From NCBI RefSeq assembly GCF_004363775.1, contig NZ_SNZE01000019.1, forward strand, positions 1 through 43,589: 43,589 nucleotides of DNA, given 5' to 3'. A program made the position numbers and the translations under genes. The notes below the pieces were generated by a model that saw nothing but the letters and a program-made list of their open reading frames with translations, had not been told where the DNA came from and did no database searches. This document shows positions 1 to 8,326 of the stretch, one piece after another. The stretch is from Hydromonas duriensis. Its GTDB lineage: Bacteria > Pseudomonadota > Gammaproteobacteria > Burkholderiales > Burkholderiaceae. The first letter of the stretch is position 1, and every line of letters begins with the position of its first letter.

Positions 1-440
1 TCAAACCTGCTGAAGTTGTTGTTGACAACGAGTTCACGCTGCTGGTCGATGTGCTAACTGCTGTGCTCAATGCTGTCGAAACGCCTGATGATACCGCCGT
101 TGATAATGAAGCCACCGAACTGTTGGTGCTGCTCAAGCCTGTTGAGGTTGCAGTTGACAATGATGATACCGCGCCACCTGTCACTGAAGACAATGAGGCA
201 ATCGCACTACCCGCTGAACTCAAGCCCGTCGCGGTTGCGGTGGACAGTGACGATACCGCGCCACCAGTGGCCGAAGACAACGAAGCAATGGCACTGCTCG
301 CCGTGCTCAAACCTGATGAAGTTGTCGTCGACAATGAATTCACACCACTGGTCGCAGTGCTAACTGCGGCTGAAACCGCACTTGAGACTGCTGTTGAAAC
401 GCCTGATGATAAAGCGGTTGACAATGAGGCAACAGAGCTA
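1..440 (-). repeat. Adhesin stalk repeats, about 306-base unit with an inner 87-base tandem
   Basis: On the plus strand the word CTCAAGCCT or a close variant occurs at 132, 219 and 306, and the window itself opens with TCAAACCT. This gives two adjacent 87-base (29-residue) units inside a larger 306-base (102-residue) unit. The word GTGCTAACTG recurs at 51 and 357, confirming the 306-base period. A further shared word, GAAACGCCTGATGAT, is displaced by about 318 bases, so one copy carries a 12-base (4-codon) difference. The encoded repeat reads as SVASLST...SLSTTTS...GLS, typical of trimeric coiled-coil stalks. The repeat evidently continues past the left edge. Confidence 0.7.
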
Positions 441-3400
441 TTTGTTGAGCTAATCGCCGATGATGTCGTTGTTGACAAGGAAGCAACCGCACTTTCTACT
501 CCTGTCAAATCTGCGCCTGTTCCAGTTGAAGCCACTACAGTAGACAAAGATGCCAATGAGCTTTGAGATGTGGATAAGGCTGAAAACAACTGCGCACCGT
601 TGACAGCATCAGTTGAGGTAGCACTCATTTCACCAGCTGCGACATTGACGATTTGACGCTCTGCCCCTGGCGAGCCTATAGAAAGAACACCAACTGCGCC
701 ATTTGTGGGGGTTTTATATGTCGAGTTGTTACCCAAAACAATGCTACCTCCCGACCCAGTGTCGACTCCGGCTGGTATCTTTACATTACTGCCAAGCACA
801 ACCGAGTTATCAGCAGCGACCTCGTTACCAACGCCCATGACAATACTGCCATCACCCGTGATGATGTTATTGTTACCCATTGCAGCAGAACTACTACTAG
901 TAACGTTGTTACCTATACCGACTACAGTAGTTTGATCGCCAACGACTTCATTTAAAGCACCAACAGCAGTACTTTGATTACTATTTGTGACACTGTTTGT
1001 AGTACCAATAATAGTAGTATTGCTGCTGCCCGTACCGTCGTTAAAGCTACCAATCGTAGTCGTATTATAAGTTGCTCTTGTCGAGCGCCCCGTCAAACTC
1101 CTCGTTATATTACCAAAACCAAGACTGATTCCTTGGGCACTCCCAGCCTCACTCAAGGCACCGAGAGCGAGCGCACCGAAAGCTGTCGCCTTTGCACCTG
1201 CACCCACTGCGACCGCGTATTCAGCCGAAGCGGTAGCCTTGCTACCAAATGCAGAGGCATTGTTGGCTGTTGCGACCGCCATTGCACCTAACGCCACCGT
1301 ATTTGCATGTGTTGCGCGTGATGAACCACCAAGTGCTAAAGAATTCTGCCCTAATGCTTCAGCGGCCGCACCAAACGCAGCAGCATTTGTGTTACTCGCT
1401 TGAGCTCGCGAACCAACAGCCGATGATTCATATCCTGCCGCTGTGGCTAAAACACCATATGCAGAAGCATTTGTCGCTGAAGCAAGACTTGCGCTACCAA
1501 TGGCAAATGCATTATCAGCAGCTGCTAAGGCGCTTTTGCCTGCAGCAAACGATTGGAAGCCCGACGCCTCCGCCCCACCTATTGCAGCAGAGTTGCCACC
1601 CAATGCTTTGCTGGATGCACCTACTGCGACAGCGTTAGTGCCATAGGCAAGAGCAGTCGGACCCAATGCTGCCGCATAAAACCCTTGAGACAAAGCATTA
1701 TTACCCAACGCAACCGATGAATTACCCGTAGACGTACTGTTAAAACCAATAGCTACTTGTCGATGGAATCCGCTTGCTCTTGAGTATTGACCAATCGCGA
1801 TAGAGCCCTGAACGTCAGTATATGCGGAATCACCAATAGAAATTTGTCCGCCGATGAGACCGCCCGAGCTCACACTACCCACAACTTGAGCACCCTTACC
1901 TATCGCAACGCTGTTTGTGTTCGATACATAACTTGACGTGCCAATCGCTACACCATCAACACCTTGAGCCAGCGAGCCCTTACCCACGGCGATGGATTGA
2001 AAACCAGATGCGTTAGCAGTTGAACCCATGGCAAGGGCGCTTTCATTCGTCGCTTTGCTATTGCCACCAATGGCGACGGCATCGACAGCAATGGCTGAAC
2101 TGCTTTGACCAACTGCAACCGTATTCGCCCCCGCTGCCCTTGTCCATGTACCAACCGCCACTGAATTATTGCCTAAAGCCGAAGACGCCGAACCAACCGC
2201 AACACCATTAACACCTATTGCCGCAGCAAGACCACCCACCGCAGTTGACCAATCGCCTGCTGCCGCAGACTGAGCACCGCTTGCAATAGAGCTGTACCCT
2301 GTCGCTCTTGCGATACGACCGACCGCCGTCGCATTTTCAGCAGTTGCCGATGACGCGTAGCCCACTGAGGTTGCATTTAATCCTGCGGCGTTGGCTTTCG
2401 CACCGAAAGACGTGGCAAAATTACTAGTCGCTTGTGATTGTTTACCGACCGAGCTTGACTCAATACCTGCAGCGTTGGCATACGTACCCATCGCGATGGC
2501 ATCCGTACCGCCCGCCGTGCTTGACATACCCAATGCATAGGCATTTAAACCCGAAGCTTTGCTGGTATTACCCATAGCAAGTGAATTCACGCCTGAAGCC
2601 AAACTACTTGAGCCCATTGCCATGGCGTCTTTTTGTGAAGCCAATGCTGCATTACCGATAGAAACCGTACGGTCGGCTTGAACATTTTGACCCGCAGCAT
2701 AACCCACTGCGATGTTGTTTGAACCAGAGACGGTCGAACCCGCTCTGAAACCAAAACTATAGTTACTTGAGCCAGACACATTTTGACCCGACTGGTAACC
2801 AATCGCAGCGTTACTTGAACCATTCGCATTAATACCTGCATTAAAACCAACCGCCAAGTTACCCGTGCCCGTCACCCCTGCGGCTGCTCCAAAACCCAAA
2901 GCTGTGCCGTAAGAAACATCTTTTGAATTAACAGCAGCCCCAGAACCGACAAAAGTAGACCAGCTTGGTGTGCCCAACACATTACGTGCCACACCGTCGC
3001 CAATCGCGACAGAAGAAACCCCTAAGCCAGCACCACCCGAACCTGCATTTGCGCCGATGGCAATCACACCTTGATTCAACGCACTTGATGCCGCGCCCAC
3101 GGCGATTGCATTCACACCTGAAGCCGAAGCACTCGTACCGATCGCCACGGCGTTTTGAGCCGTTGCCTTACCGCTATCGCCCATAGCAATAGAATCTAAA
3201 CCTATCGCCGAACTGCTTTGACCAATGGCAACCGCTTGGTCAGATGATGCAAGCGCCCATGTGCCAGTTGCCACCGAACCCACACCCATCGCTTTCGCCG
3301 CAGCACCTGCTGCAAACGAGCTCATACCCGAAGCTGTAGCAAGAGATCCGACAGCGGTTGACCAGTTCGCGGATGCCACAGAGCGATCACCAATCGCTGA

Positions 3401-4684
3401 AGCATAACTCGAATTGGCTATCGCAGAACGGCCAACGGCCGTTGTTTGAATACCGTTCGCCGTCGCGTAAGCACCCATCGCCAAAGCATCAAACCCACCC
3501 GTTGCCAAAGACTTCAAACCATAAGCAGCAGCACCTGCTTTATTCGCTTCGGCAAACGCGCCCATCGCCAGCGCTTGCTCTCCTGTTGCGGAACTATTTT
3601 GCCCTACGGCTATGGATTGGACCCCTGAAGCATATGAACTTGAACCCATGGCAATTGCGGATGTATTGAGTGCTCTACCTAGATTACCAATGGCCACCGC
3701 ATTGTTAGCCGTGGCGGAGCTGCTCTGCCCCATGGCAACAGATTGAGCACCCGATGCTTTTGTCCATGTGCCCACAGCAACCGCCCCTGAAGCTGAAGAC
3801 GCTGCCGCAGAACCCAACGCAACTCCATTTTCTGCAGTGGCCGAACTCAAGCCACCCAGTGCAGTAGACCAATTTCCTGACGCACTTGCGCTAGAACCCA
3901 TTGCAATTGCCTCATTCGCGGATGCCAGTGCTGAGCTGCCCAGTGATATTGCTCGAGTGGCTCGAATCCCAACACCTGCCATACGACCTATCGCTATATT
4001 TTGACTACCCGAGGCAGTACCACCTGCCCCATAACCCAACGCCACATTGTCATGACCAGTCACTCTTGAACCAGCTGCATATCCAACCGATGTGTTGGTT
4101 GACCCAACCACAGACATCCCCGATAACGCACCAACTGAAACCGTATATGCAGCACCACTTGAATTGCTACCCGCAAACTTCCCGAGGAAAACGGAGTTAT
4201 TTGGCGAGCCTTGCAAATTACGTCCACTGTTATCACCGATAGCGATGCTAGAGATACCTAAACTTGAACCATCTAAACCTGCGTTATTGCCTATCGCTAT
4301 TGTGTCAACGTTTCGCGAGACGGCATCCATGCCTATTGCAATGGCTCTAAAACCTGTAGCTGCAGCATTTGTACCAATGGCTACAGCGTTCCCACCTGGT
4401 GCGTATGCGCCCGTACCAATATTGACAGCCACCCCTCGAGCCTGTTTAAAAGAGACCGGCCCCGCATCCAAGGCGATTTCATAATTCCCGCTTGAAGCAT
4501 CAGATTGCTCGGCGATAACAACTTGCGCATTGGAAAAATTCGCGCTCAATGTACCCACAAGAGCCAACGAGGAGCTAGCAACTACACCTAATTTATTTTT
4601 TTTACCCGACGTGGACACATTTTCAGCAACTGCAACCCATGTTCCCGTTTGCTCATTATATATACTACGATAACTAATATTCAT
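1..4684 (-). CDS. YadA-type trimeric autotransporter adhesin, N-terminal part (runs off left edge)
   Basis: The frame is open from an ATG at 4684 to the window edge, at least 1561 codons, with no stop seen on read-through. Residues 1-30 resemble the extended signal peptide region of large autotransporters (MNISYRSIYNEQTGTWVAVA), followed by a KKNK basic stretch, a hydrophobic core and a likely cleavage after FSNA near residue 53. About residues 90-1300 are YadA/Hia-head repeats of the AxAxG / AIG type that build a trimeric left-handed beta-roll. A neck with the classic VNGAQLF motif sits near 1361-1367, preceded by SIGSPGAERQ. After that come Ser/Thr-rich coiled-coil stalk repeats (SLSTTTS, SVASLST). 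The C-terminal beta-barrel anchor must lie outside the window. Family knowledge: such proteins are secreted by the type Vc route and mediate surface adhesion or autoaggregation. The ligand cannot be read from sequence. The upstream SD is weak (an AGAG inside GGGGAAATAGAG). It stands alone with no operon partner to its right. Confidence 0.93.
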   Translation of the reverse strand, partial: MNISYRSIYNEQTGTWVAVAENVSTSGKKNKLGVVASSSLALVGTLSANFSNAQVVIAEQSDASSGNYEIALDAGPVSFKQARGVAVNIGTGAYAPGGNAVAIGTNAAATGFRAIAIGMDAVSRNVDTIAIGNNAGLDGSSLGISSIAIGDNSGRNLQGSPNNSVFLGKFAGSNSSGAAYTVSVGALSGMSVVGSTNTSVGYAAGSRVTGHDNVALGYGAGGTASGSQNIAIGRMAGVGIRATRAISLGSSALASANEAIAMGSSASASGNWSTALGGLSSATAENGVALGSAAASSASGAVAVGTWTKASGAQSVAMGQSSSATANNAVAIGNLGRALNTSAIAMGSSSYASGVQSIAVGQNSSATGEQALAMGAFAEANKAGAAAYGLKSLATGGFDALAMGAYATANGIQTTAVGRSAIANSSYASAIGDRSVASANWSTAVGSLATASGMSSFAAGAAAKAMGVGSVATGTWALASSDQAVAIGQSSSAIGLDSIAMGDSGKATAQNAVAIGTSASASGVNAIAVGAASSALNQGVIAIGANAGSGGAGLGVSSVAIGDGVARNVLGTPSWSTFVGSGAAVNSKDVSYGTALGFGAAAGVTGTGNLAVGFNAGINANGSSNAAIGYQSGQNVSGSSNYSFGFRAGSTVSGSNNIAVGYAAGQNVQADRTVSIGNAALASQKDAMAMGSSSLASGVNSLAMGNTSKASGLNAYALGMSSTAGGTDAIAMGTYANAAGIESSSVGKQSQATSNFATSFGAKANAAGLNATSVGYASSATAENATAVGRIARATGYSSIASGAQSAAAGDWSTAVGGLAAAIGVNGVAVGSASSALGNNSVAVGTWTRAAGANTVAVGQSSSAIAVDAVAIGGNSKATNESALAMGSTANASGFQSIAVGKGSLAQGVDGVAIGTSSYVSNTNSVAIGKGAQVVGSVSSGGLIGGQISIGDSAYTDVQGSIAIGQYSRASGFHRQVAIGFNSTSTGNSSVALGNNALSQGFYAAALGPTALAYGTNAVAVGASSKALGGNSAAIGGAEASGFQSFAAGKSALAAADNAFAIGSASLASATNASAYGVLATAAGYESSAVGSRAQASNTNAAAFGAAAEALGQNSLALGGSSRATHANTVALGAMAVATANNASAFGSKATASAEYAVAVGAGAKATAFGALALGALSEAGSAQGISLGFGNITRSLTGRSTRATYNTTTIGSFNDGTGSSNTTIIGTTNSVTNSNQSTAVGALNEVVGDQTTVVGIGNNVTSSSSAAMGNNNIITGDGSIVMGVGNEVAADNSVVLGSNVKIPAGVDTGSGGSIVLGNNSTYKTPTNGAVGVLSIGSPGAERQIVNVAAGEMSATSTDAVNGAQLFSALSTSQSSLASLSTVVASTGTGADLTGVESAVASLSTTTSSAISSTNSSVASLSTALSSGVSTAVSSAVSAAVSTATSGVNSLSTTTSSGLSTASSAIASLSSATGGAVSSLSTATATGLSSAGSAIASLSSVTGGAVSSLSTATSTGLSSTNSSVASLSTAVSSGVSTALSTAVSTSTSSVNSLSTTTSAGL
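1829..4303 (-). repeat. Nested in-frame duplications in the adhesin head
   Basis: Two long module types recur. The marker SSIAIGD/SSVAIGD followed by an RNxxG segment has its Asp codon at 4232-4234 and again at 2996-2998, exactly 1236 bases (412 codons) apart. A degenerate third copy (ISIGD) is at 1829-1831. A second marker, GTW followed by a QSxA(I/V/M)GQSSS segment, has its Trp codon at 3764-3766, 3257-3259 and 2144-2146. A companion NWSTA(L/V)G or DWSTAVGG motif lies about 110 bases further from the window start in each case. All spacings are multiples of three, so the head appears to have grown by segmental duplication that kept the frame. Copies have diverged, so the duplications are not recent. 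Confidence 0.75.
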
Positions 4685-5382
4685 ATCTACTCTATTTCCC
4701 CATCAAAAACAAAATATCAAACACAAAATAGCAATTAATTTGTTTATTAAATAAACACTTCAACCGCAAAAAAACTTATTTACACATTTTAGACTTTAGA
4801 TTTTATATATTAAAAACCACAAGTGTAAAATAAATATATACTTTTAAAATTATTTTGTATTTTATTGTATTTAATATGTTAATTTTTAACGAGAAAAAGA
4901 AGCGATAATTTCACATAATTTTATTTTTATATACAATATATTTCTTTTTAAATACTATTAATTGCAAAGAAATCATTTATATATTTAAATTCTTTAGCAT
5001 GAATACAAATATAACTGTGTTGTTAAAATCAAACATATACTGCCAACTTAAAGTAAATTAAAAAACAGCAAGCAATGCAACGTACGCCTTTTCATGCAAC
5101 TTTTAAACTCAAACCCGCCCATGCCGGACAAATCTAAATCTAAACCCTCACCTACCCATTTAAAGCCCTCCCCGCCTAATACGCACATCGCCCCCATCAA
5201 TCGACTCATGTACGGAACAAACAAACACAGAGACACGTAAAATTAACGAACCTGTTATATTTTTATCAACTTTCTATTTGCCCCCCCCAAAAAACAGAAC
5301 CCGAGCCACACAACGCGACTCATCAACACCACAGCCGATGTCGCACTTTTCGCATCAAAAAACCTATTGGCTCACTTATTTG
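4685..5382. other. AT-rich non-coding stretch upstream of the adhesin
   Basis: No gene is supported here. Roughly 4700-5040 is extremely A/T-rich. It contains a perfect 7-bp palindrome around one central base (GTTTATTAAATAAAC, 4742-4756), about 60 bases upstream of the adhesin start, which could be an operator. From about 5050 to 5250 the composition becomes more balanced, but the one open frame there (minus strand, 62 codons) has no recognisable features. A C8 run followed directly by A6 lies at 5281-5294. I did not find a convincing sigma-70 promoter for the adhesin. Confidence 0.6.
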
Positions 5383-5431
5383 AAAATTTTTATTTAAAAA
5401 ACTTGCACAGCATAAAAACCTTCGCTATAAT
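5383..5431 (+). promoter_or_regulatory. tRNA-Gln promoter with UP-like element
   Basis: TTGCAC at 5403-5408 and a perfect TATAAT at 5426-5431 are separated by exactly 17 bases. An A/T tract at 5383-5401 directly upstream of the -35 resembles an UP element. The tRNA begins 14 bases after the -10, which is a normal distance for a short leader. Confidence 0.8.
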
Positions 5432-5444
5432 TTCGGTCTCACAT

Positions 5445-5521
5445 AGAGGCGTCGCCAAGCTGGTTAAGGCACTGGATTTTGATTCCAGCATGCGAAGGTT
5501 CGAATCCTTCCGCCTCTGCCA
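5445..5521 (+). tRNA. tRNA-Gln (anticodon UUG)
   Basis: The 77-base cloverleaf can be drawn by eye. Acceptor AGAGGCG (5445-5451) pairs with CGCCTCT (5511-5517), followed by discriminator G and an encoded CCA. The anticodon stem CTGGA/TCCAG encloses the loop TTTTGAT, giving anticodon TTG. The T-arm contains the standard GGTTCGAATCC core. The gene stands alone between its own promoter and terminator rather than in a tRNA cluster. Confidence 0.95.
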
Positions 5522-5526
5522 ATAAT

Positions 5527-5569
5527 AAAAAGTGTTTGTTTAAGGGAAGACCTGACAAACACTTTTTTT
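5527..5569 (+). terminator. Terminator of the tRNA-Gln transcript
   Basis: AGTGTTTGT (5531-5539) pairs with ACAAACACT (5555-5563) across a 15-base loop. It is followed by a T-run at 5564-5569, with a matching A-run before the stem. Six bases separate the tRNA 3' end from the structure. Confidence 0.75.
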
Positions 5570-5622
5570 ATTCGTGATACATCTGCAAAAAACCATCTTT
5601 TCTCTTGCGCACGGATGACACC

Positions 5623-6573
5623 ATGTCCACCACCGATTTAATGATTTTTTCTGGCAACGCGAACCCAAAACTCGCAAAAGATGTTGCTGATTATTTACGC
5701 TTACCCTTAGGTCAAGCCAATGTTGGTAAGTTTTCTGATGGCGAAATCGCCGTTGAAATCAACGAGAATGTGCGTGGCAAGGATGTATTTGTCTTGCAAT
5801 CGACATGCGCACCCACCAACGATTCGTTGATGGAAGTGTTGACGATGGTGGACGCACTCAAACGCGCCTCTGCTGGTCGCATCACTGCTGCCATTCCTTA
5901 TTTCGGCTACGCACGACAAGACCGCCGCCCACGCTCAGCGCGAGTGGCTATTACTGCGAAATTGGTCGCCAATATGTTAATGGCTGCGGGTGTGAATCGC
6001 GTGATGACGATGGATTTGCACGCCGACCAAATTCAAGGCTTTTTCGATGTGCCCGTTGATAACATCTACGCCTCGCCTTTATTGCTGGACGACCTTTTCG
6101 CCAAAAAATTCGAAGATATGGTTGTGGTTTCTCCAGACGTTGGCGGTGTGGCTCGAGCACGAGCATTTGCTAAAAAATTAGAATGCGATTTGGCGATCAT
6201 TGATAAACGTCGCCCTAAAGCGAATGTTTCTGAAGTCATGAACATCATTGGCGACATTGAAGGCCGCACTTGCGTTTTGATGGACGACATGGTCGACACG
6301 GCGGGCACATTGTGCAAAGCCGCTGATGTCTTGAAAGAGCGTGGCGCAAAGCAGGTTTTGGCATACGCAACCCACCCCGTTTTAAGTGGCCCTGCAATTG
6401 AACGTTTGAATGCCTCGGTTTTAGATGAGTTGGTTGTGACAGACACCATCCCGTTGAATGCTGAAGCGGCTGCGTGCGCTAAAATTCGCCAGCTCAGCTG
6501 TGCAAAATTATTGGGCGAGACGATTATTCGTATCGCTAAAGAAGAATCAGTCAGCTCTTTATTCTCAGAATAA
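5623..6573 (+). CDS. prs: Ribose-phosphate pyrophosphokinase (PRPP synthetase)
   Basis: Makes 5-phosphoribosyl 1-diphosphate from ribose 5-phosphate and ATP, the shared precursor of purine, pyrimidine, histidine, tryptophan and NAD synthesis in the cytosol. The protein is 316 residues, the usual length for class I Prs. Visible motifs are the ATP-site segment [10 protein letters not shown] (93-102), DLHADQ (131-136, metal and catalytic region), the flexible loop KRRPKA (195-200) and the PRPP-binding loop DDMVDTAGT (221-229). I chose the ATG at 5623 because family proteins begin just before the (M)xFSGNANP segment. An in-frame TTG at 5605 would add six residues. It is followed by rplY after 111 bases, the common prs-rplY-pth order of betaproteobacteria. 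Confidence 0.97.
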   Translation: MSTTDLMIFSGNANPKLAKDVADYLRLPLGQANVGKFSDGEIAVEINENVRGKDVFVLQSTCAPTNDSLMEVLTMVDALKRASAGRITAAIPYFGYARQDRRPRSARVAITAKLVANMLMAAGVNRVMTMDLHADQIQGFFDVPVDNIYASPLLLDDLFAKKFEDMVVVSPDVGGVARARAFAKKLECDLAIIDKRRPKANVSEVMNIIGDIEGRTCVLMDDMVDTAGTLCKAADVLKERGAKQVLAYATHPVLSGPAIERLNASVLDELVVTDTIPLNAEAAACAKIRQLSCAKLLGETIIRIAKEESVSSLFSE

Positions 6574-6684
6574 TCTCAGAATAAAACGTGACAACCCTTT
6601 TTGTGTGTGTCGTTTCAAATGAGCGATGCCCATAAAATATCCACTTGGTCGCGAGTGGTTATCCTTTAACTTTTGGAGTTTTTT

Positions 6685-7239
6685 ATGACTATTATTGCAA
6701 AAAGCCGTTCTTTACATGGCACGGGTGCGAGCCGCCGTATGCGTAACAACGGCATGACACCTGCTGTTGTTTATGGCGCAGCGGAAGCCGCTACATCAAT
6801 TGAAGTTGAACACAATGGTTTGTTCCACGCTTTGCGTAAAGAAGGCGTGCGCTACTCAGTTCTCGATTTGGAAATTGACGGTACAGTTGAGCAAGTGTTG
6901 GTACGTGACGTACAAGTGCACCCATTCAAACCAATGATTTTGCACGTGGATTTTCAACGCGTTAAAGCCGATGAAAAAGTCACTGTCAAAGTGCCTTTGA
7001 AATTCCTCGGCGGCGAAACTTCTCCTGCTGTGAAAATTGGCGGTCAACGCATTAAAGCGGCGGTATTCAATGTGAAAATCACTTGCTTACCTAAAGACAT
7101 GCCACAAGCCATCAACGTGGACGTTTCTAAATTGGAACCAAGCCAAGCATTCAAAGCCAGCCAATTGGTTTTACCCGCAGGCGTGACTTTAGTCTTGGGT
7201 AAACAAAAAGACATCACTTTGGCCGCTGCTGGTAAATAA
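6685..7239 (+). CDS. rplY: 50S ribosomal protein L25, long Ctc/TL5 form
   Basis: Binds 5S rRNA in the large subunit. At 184 residues it is the long form: an N-terminal L25 domain (about 1-95, with ASRRMRNNGMTPAVVYG near the start) plus a C-terminal beta domain of the Ctc/TL5 family. The start at 6685 is set by a clean GGAG (6675-6678) eight bases upstream with spacing that fits. An earlier in-frame TTG would place the SD inside the gene. It lies between prs and pth on the same strand, and a hairpin follows 26 bases after the stop. Confidence 0.95.
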   Translation: MTIIAKSRSLHGTGASRRMRNNGMTPAVVYGAAEAATSIEVEHNGLFHALRKEGVRYSVLDLEIDGTVEQVLVRDVQVHPFKPMILHVDFQRVKADEKVTVKVPLKFLGGETSPAVKIGGQRIKAAVFNVKITCLPKDMPQAINVDVSKLEPSQAFKASQLVLPAGVTLVLGKQKDITLAAAGK

Positions 7240-7254
7240 GCCAAGCCCTTGTTT

Positions 7255-7263
7255 TGTTATAAT
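7255..7263 (+). promoter_or_regulatory. Extended -10 promoter candidate for pth
   Basis: TG-T-TATAAT (7255-7263) is a full extended -10 element. No good -35 is present at 17 bases upstream, which extended -10 promoters tolerate. A start near 7270 would fall inside the hairpin that follows rplY. Confidence 0.45.
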
Positions 7264-7265
7264 GC

Positions 7266-7294
7266 AAATCCCGCCCTGTGCGGGATTTCATTTT
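7266..7294 (+). terminator. Hairpin after rplY, probable terminator
   Basis: AAATCCCGC (7266-7274) pairs perfectly with GCGGGATTT (7280-7288) across a five-base loop and is followed by CATTTTAT. The U-tract is interrupted, so termination may be partial. Confidence 0.55.
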
Positions 7295-7318
7295 ATATGA
7301 TTGATGAAACTCTCTTTT

Positions 7319-7903
7319 ATGACCACAAAACTCATCGTCGGCCTCGGCAACCCGGGGGCAGAATACGAACAGACACGCCACAATGCAGGCTGGTGGCTAC
7401 TTGACCAGCTGGCACGCCAGTACAACATCAATTTGTCGCCCGAATCGAAATTTCACGGCTTAACCGCTCGCACGCACATCAATGGCGATGAAGTCTGGCT
7501 GTTGCAACCGATGCAATACATGAACCGCTCTGGCGCAGCGATTGCGGCTTTGGCACATTTTTATAAAATTACACCTGAACACATCATGGTCTTGCATGAT
7601 GAATTGGATATTCCAGTCGGTGCAGTCAAAATGAAGGTGGGCGGCTCAACAGGCGGTCATAACGGACTGAAAGACACACAAGCCAAACTGGGCACGCCGC
7701 AATTTTGGCGCATGCGCATCGGCATAGACCACCCCCGCAACAGCACCACCCCTTTGCAACCCGTGGCAGACTACGTTCTCAAACCACCCAAGCAATCTGA
7801 GCGGATGGAAATCAATAAAGCGATTGATAAGGCAGAAGACGCTATTTCTGATTGGCTGGCAGGCAACTTTGAGCGGGCAATGCGTGTGTTGCACGCCAAA
7901 TAA
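7319..7903 (+). CDS. pth: Peptidyl-tRNA hydrolase
   Basis: Releases peptides from tRNA after premature ribosome drop-off, recycling tRNA. The protein is 194 residues, normal for the family. Key residues are visible: Asn11 in VGLGNPG, the catalytic His21 in TRHNAGWW, the MNRSG segment and the Asp in LHDELD. The start is not certain: ATG at 7319 gives the usual MTTKLIVGLGNPG beginning, while an in-frame ATG at 7304 would add five residues, and neither has a clear SD. It is the last gene of the prs-rplY-pth run, and a plus-strand terminator follows at 8061-8091. Confidence 0.95.
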   Translation: MTTKLIVGLGNPGAEYEQTRHNAGWWLLDQLARQYNINLSPESKFHGLTARTHINGDEVWLLQPMQYMNRSGAAIAALAHFYKITPEHIMVLHDELDIPVGAVKMKVGGSTGGHNGLKDTQAKLGTPQFWRMRIGIDHPRNSTTPLQPVADYVLKPPKQSERMEINKAIDKAEDAISDWLAGNFERAMRVLHAK

Positions 7904-8008
7904 TATTAAATTTAGCTTTAATTTATAAATAAAACACAATTTTTATCTAAATTAATGGACGCACCGATGAAACTGGTATTATAATCAACGCCATTGAGCA
8001 AGACCAAT

Positions 8009-8036
8009 TAAAAAAAGAGGCTGCCCGAAGGCAGCC
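8009..8036 (-). terminator. Terminator of the gltBD transcript
   Basis: On the minus strand GGCTGCC, loop TTCG, GGCAGCC is followed by TC and a T7 run (complement of 8010-8016). This is a textbook Rho-independent terminator. It lies about 290 bases beyond the gltD stop, implying a long 3' trailer. Confidence 0.85.
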
Positions 8037-8060
8037 CGAATCACACAAAGTAATCTTCGT

Positions 8061-8091
8061 AATAGCGAAAATAAATTTTTCGCTATTTTTT
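8061..8091 (+). terminator. Terminator after pth
   Basis: AATAGCGAAAA (8061-8071) pairs with TTTTCGCTATT (8077-8087), followed by TTTT. It faces the gltD terminator, so the convergent pth and gltBD transcripts overlap in this short region. Confidence 0.7.
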
Positions 8092-8244
8092 GCTGAACAT
8101 GTTTGACAACAACAGTTCAACTCAAAAGAGGAATGCTAGATTATCGCGGTGAAACTTTACATGAAGTTTACAACCACAAATAATTTTTCTTCTTTTTATC
8201 AATTCTTTGAAAAATCCAATTTTTAAGGTTGCTCTTGCCAAGAG

Positions 8245-8326
8245 AATTGAAGGCCTTTTGCTTGAATCACTACGCGCATACCCATTTCAAAATCAAACAA
8301 TGATTCAAGCCCAAGCGCCTTCAATT
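8245..8326. repeat. Interrupted inverted repeat in the gltD 3' trailer
   Basis: AATTGAAGGC (8245-8254) and GCTTGAATCA (8260-8269) are matched exactly and in order by TGATTCAAGC (8301-8310) and GCCTTCAATT (8317-8326). This gives 20 paired bases with an internal 5/6-base bulge and a 31-base loop. The similarity weakly extends outward into the last codons of gltD. Confidence 0.7.

Noticed and set aside
51-4484. Many long open frames on the plus strand opposite the adhesin
   Set aside because: They are antisense shadows of the repetitive minus-strand frame: low-complexity, with repeats mirroring the adhesin, and no recognisable domains or start signals.
1-4684. Regular short repeats that could suggest a CRISPR or minisatellite array
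   Set aside because: The repeats are imperfect, have no constant repeat/spacer pattern, and translate in one frame into YadA-type head and stalk motifs.
5048-5236. Minus-strand 62-codon frame
   Set aside because: No SD, no family resemblance, Gly/Cys-rich composition that looks accidental, and it lies in a non-coding stretch between the adhesin and the tRNA.
5445-5521. tRNA-Gln as an attachment site for an integrated island
   Set aside because: No duplicate of the tRNA 3' end and no integrase gene were seen on either side; prs follows directly.
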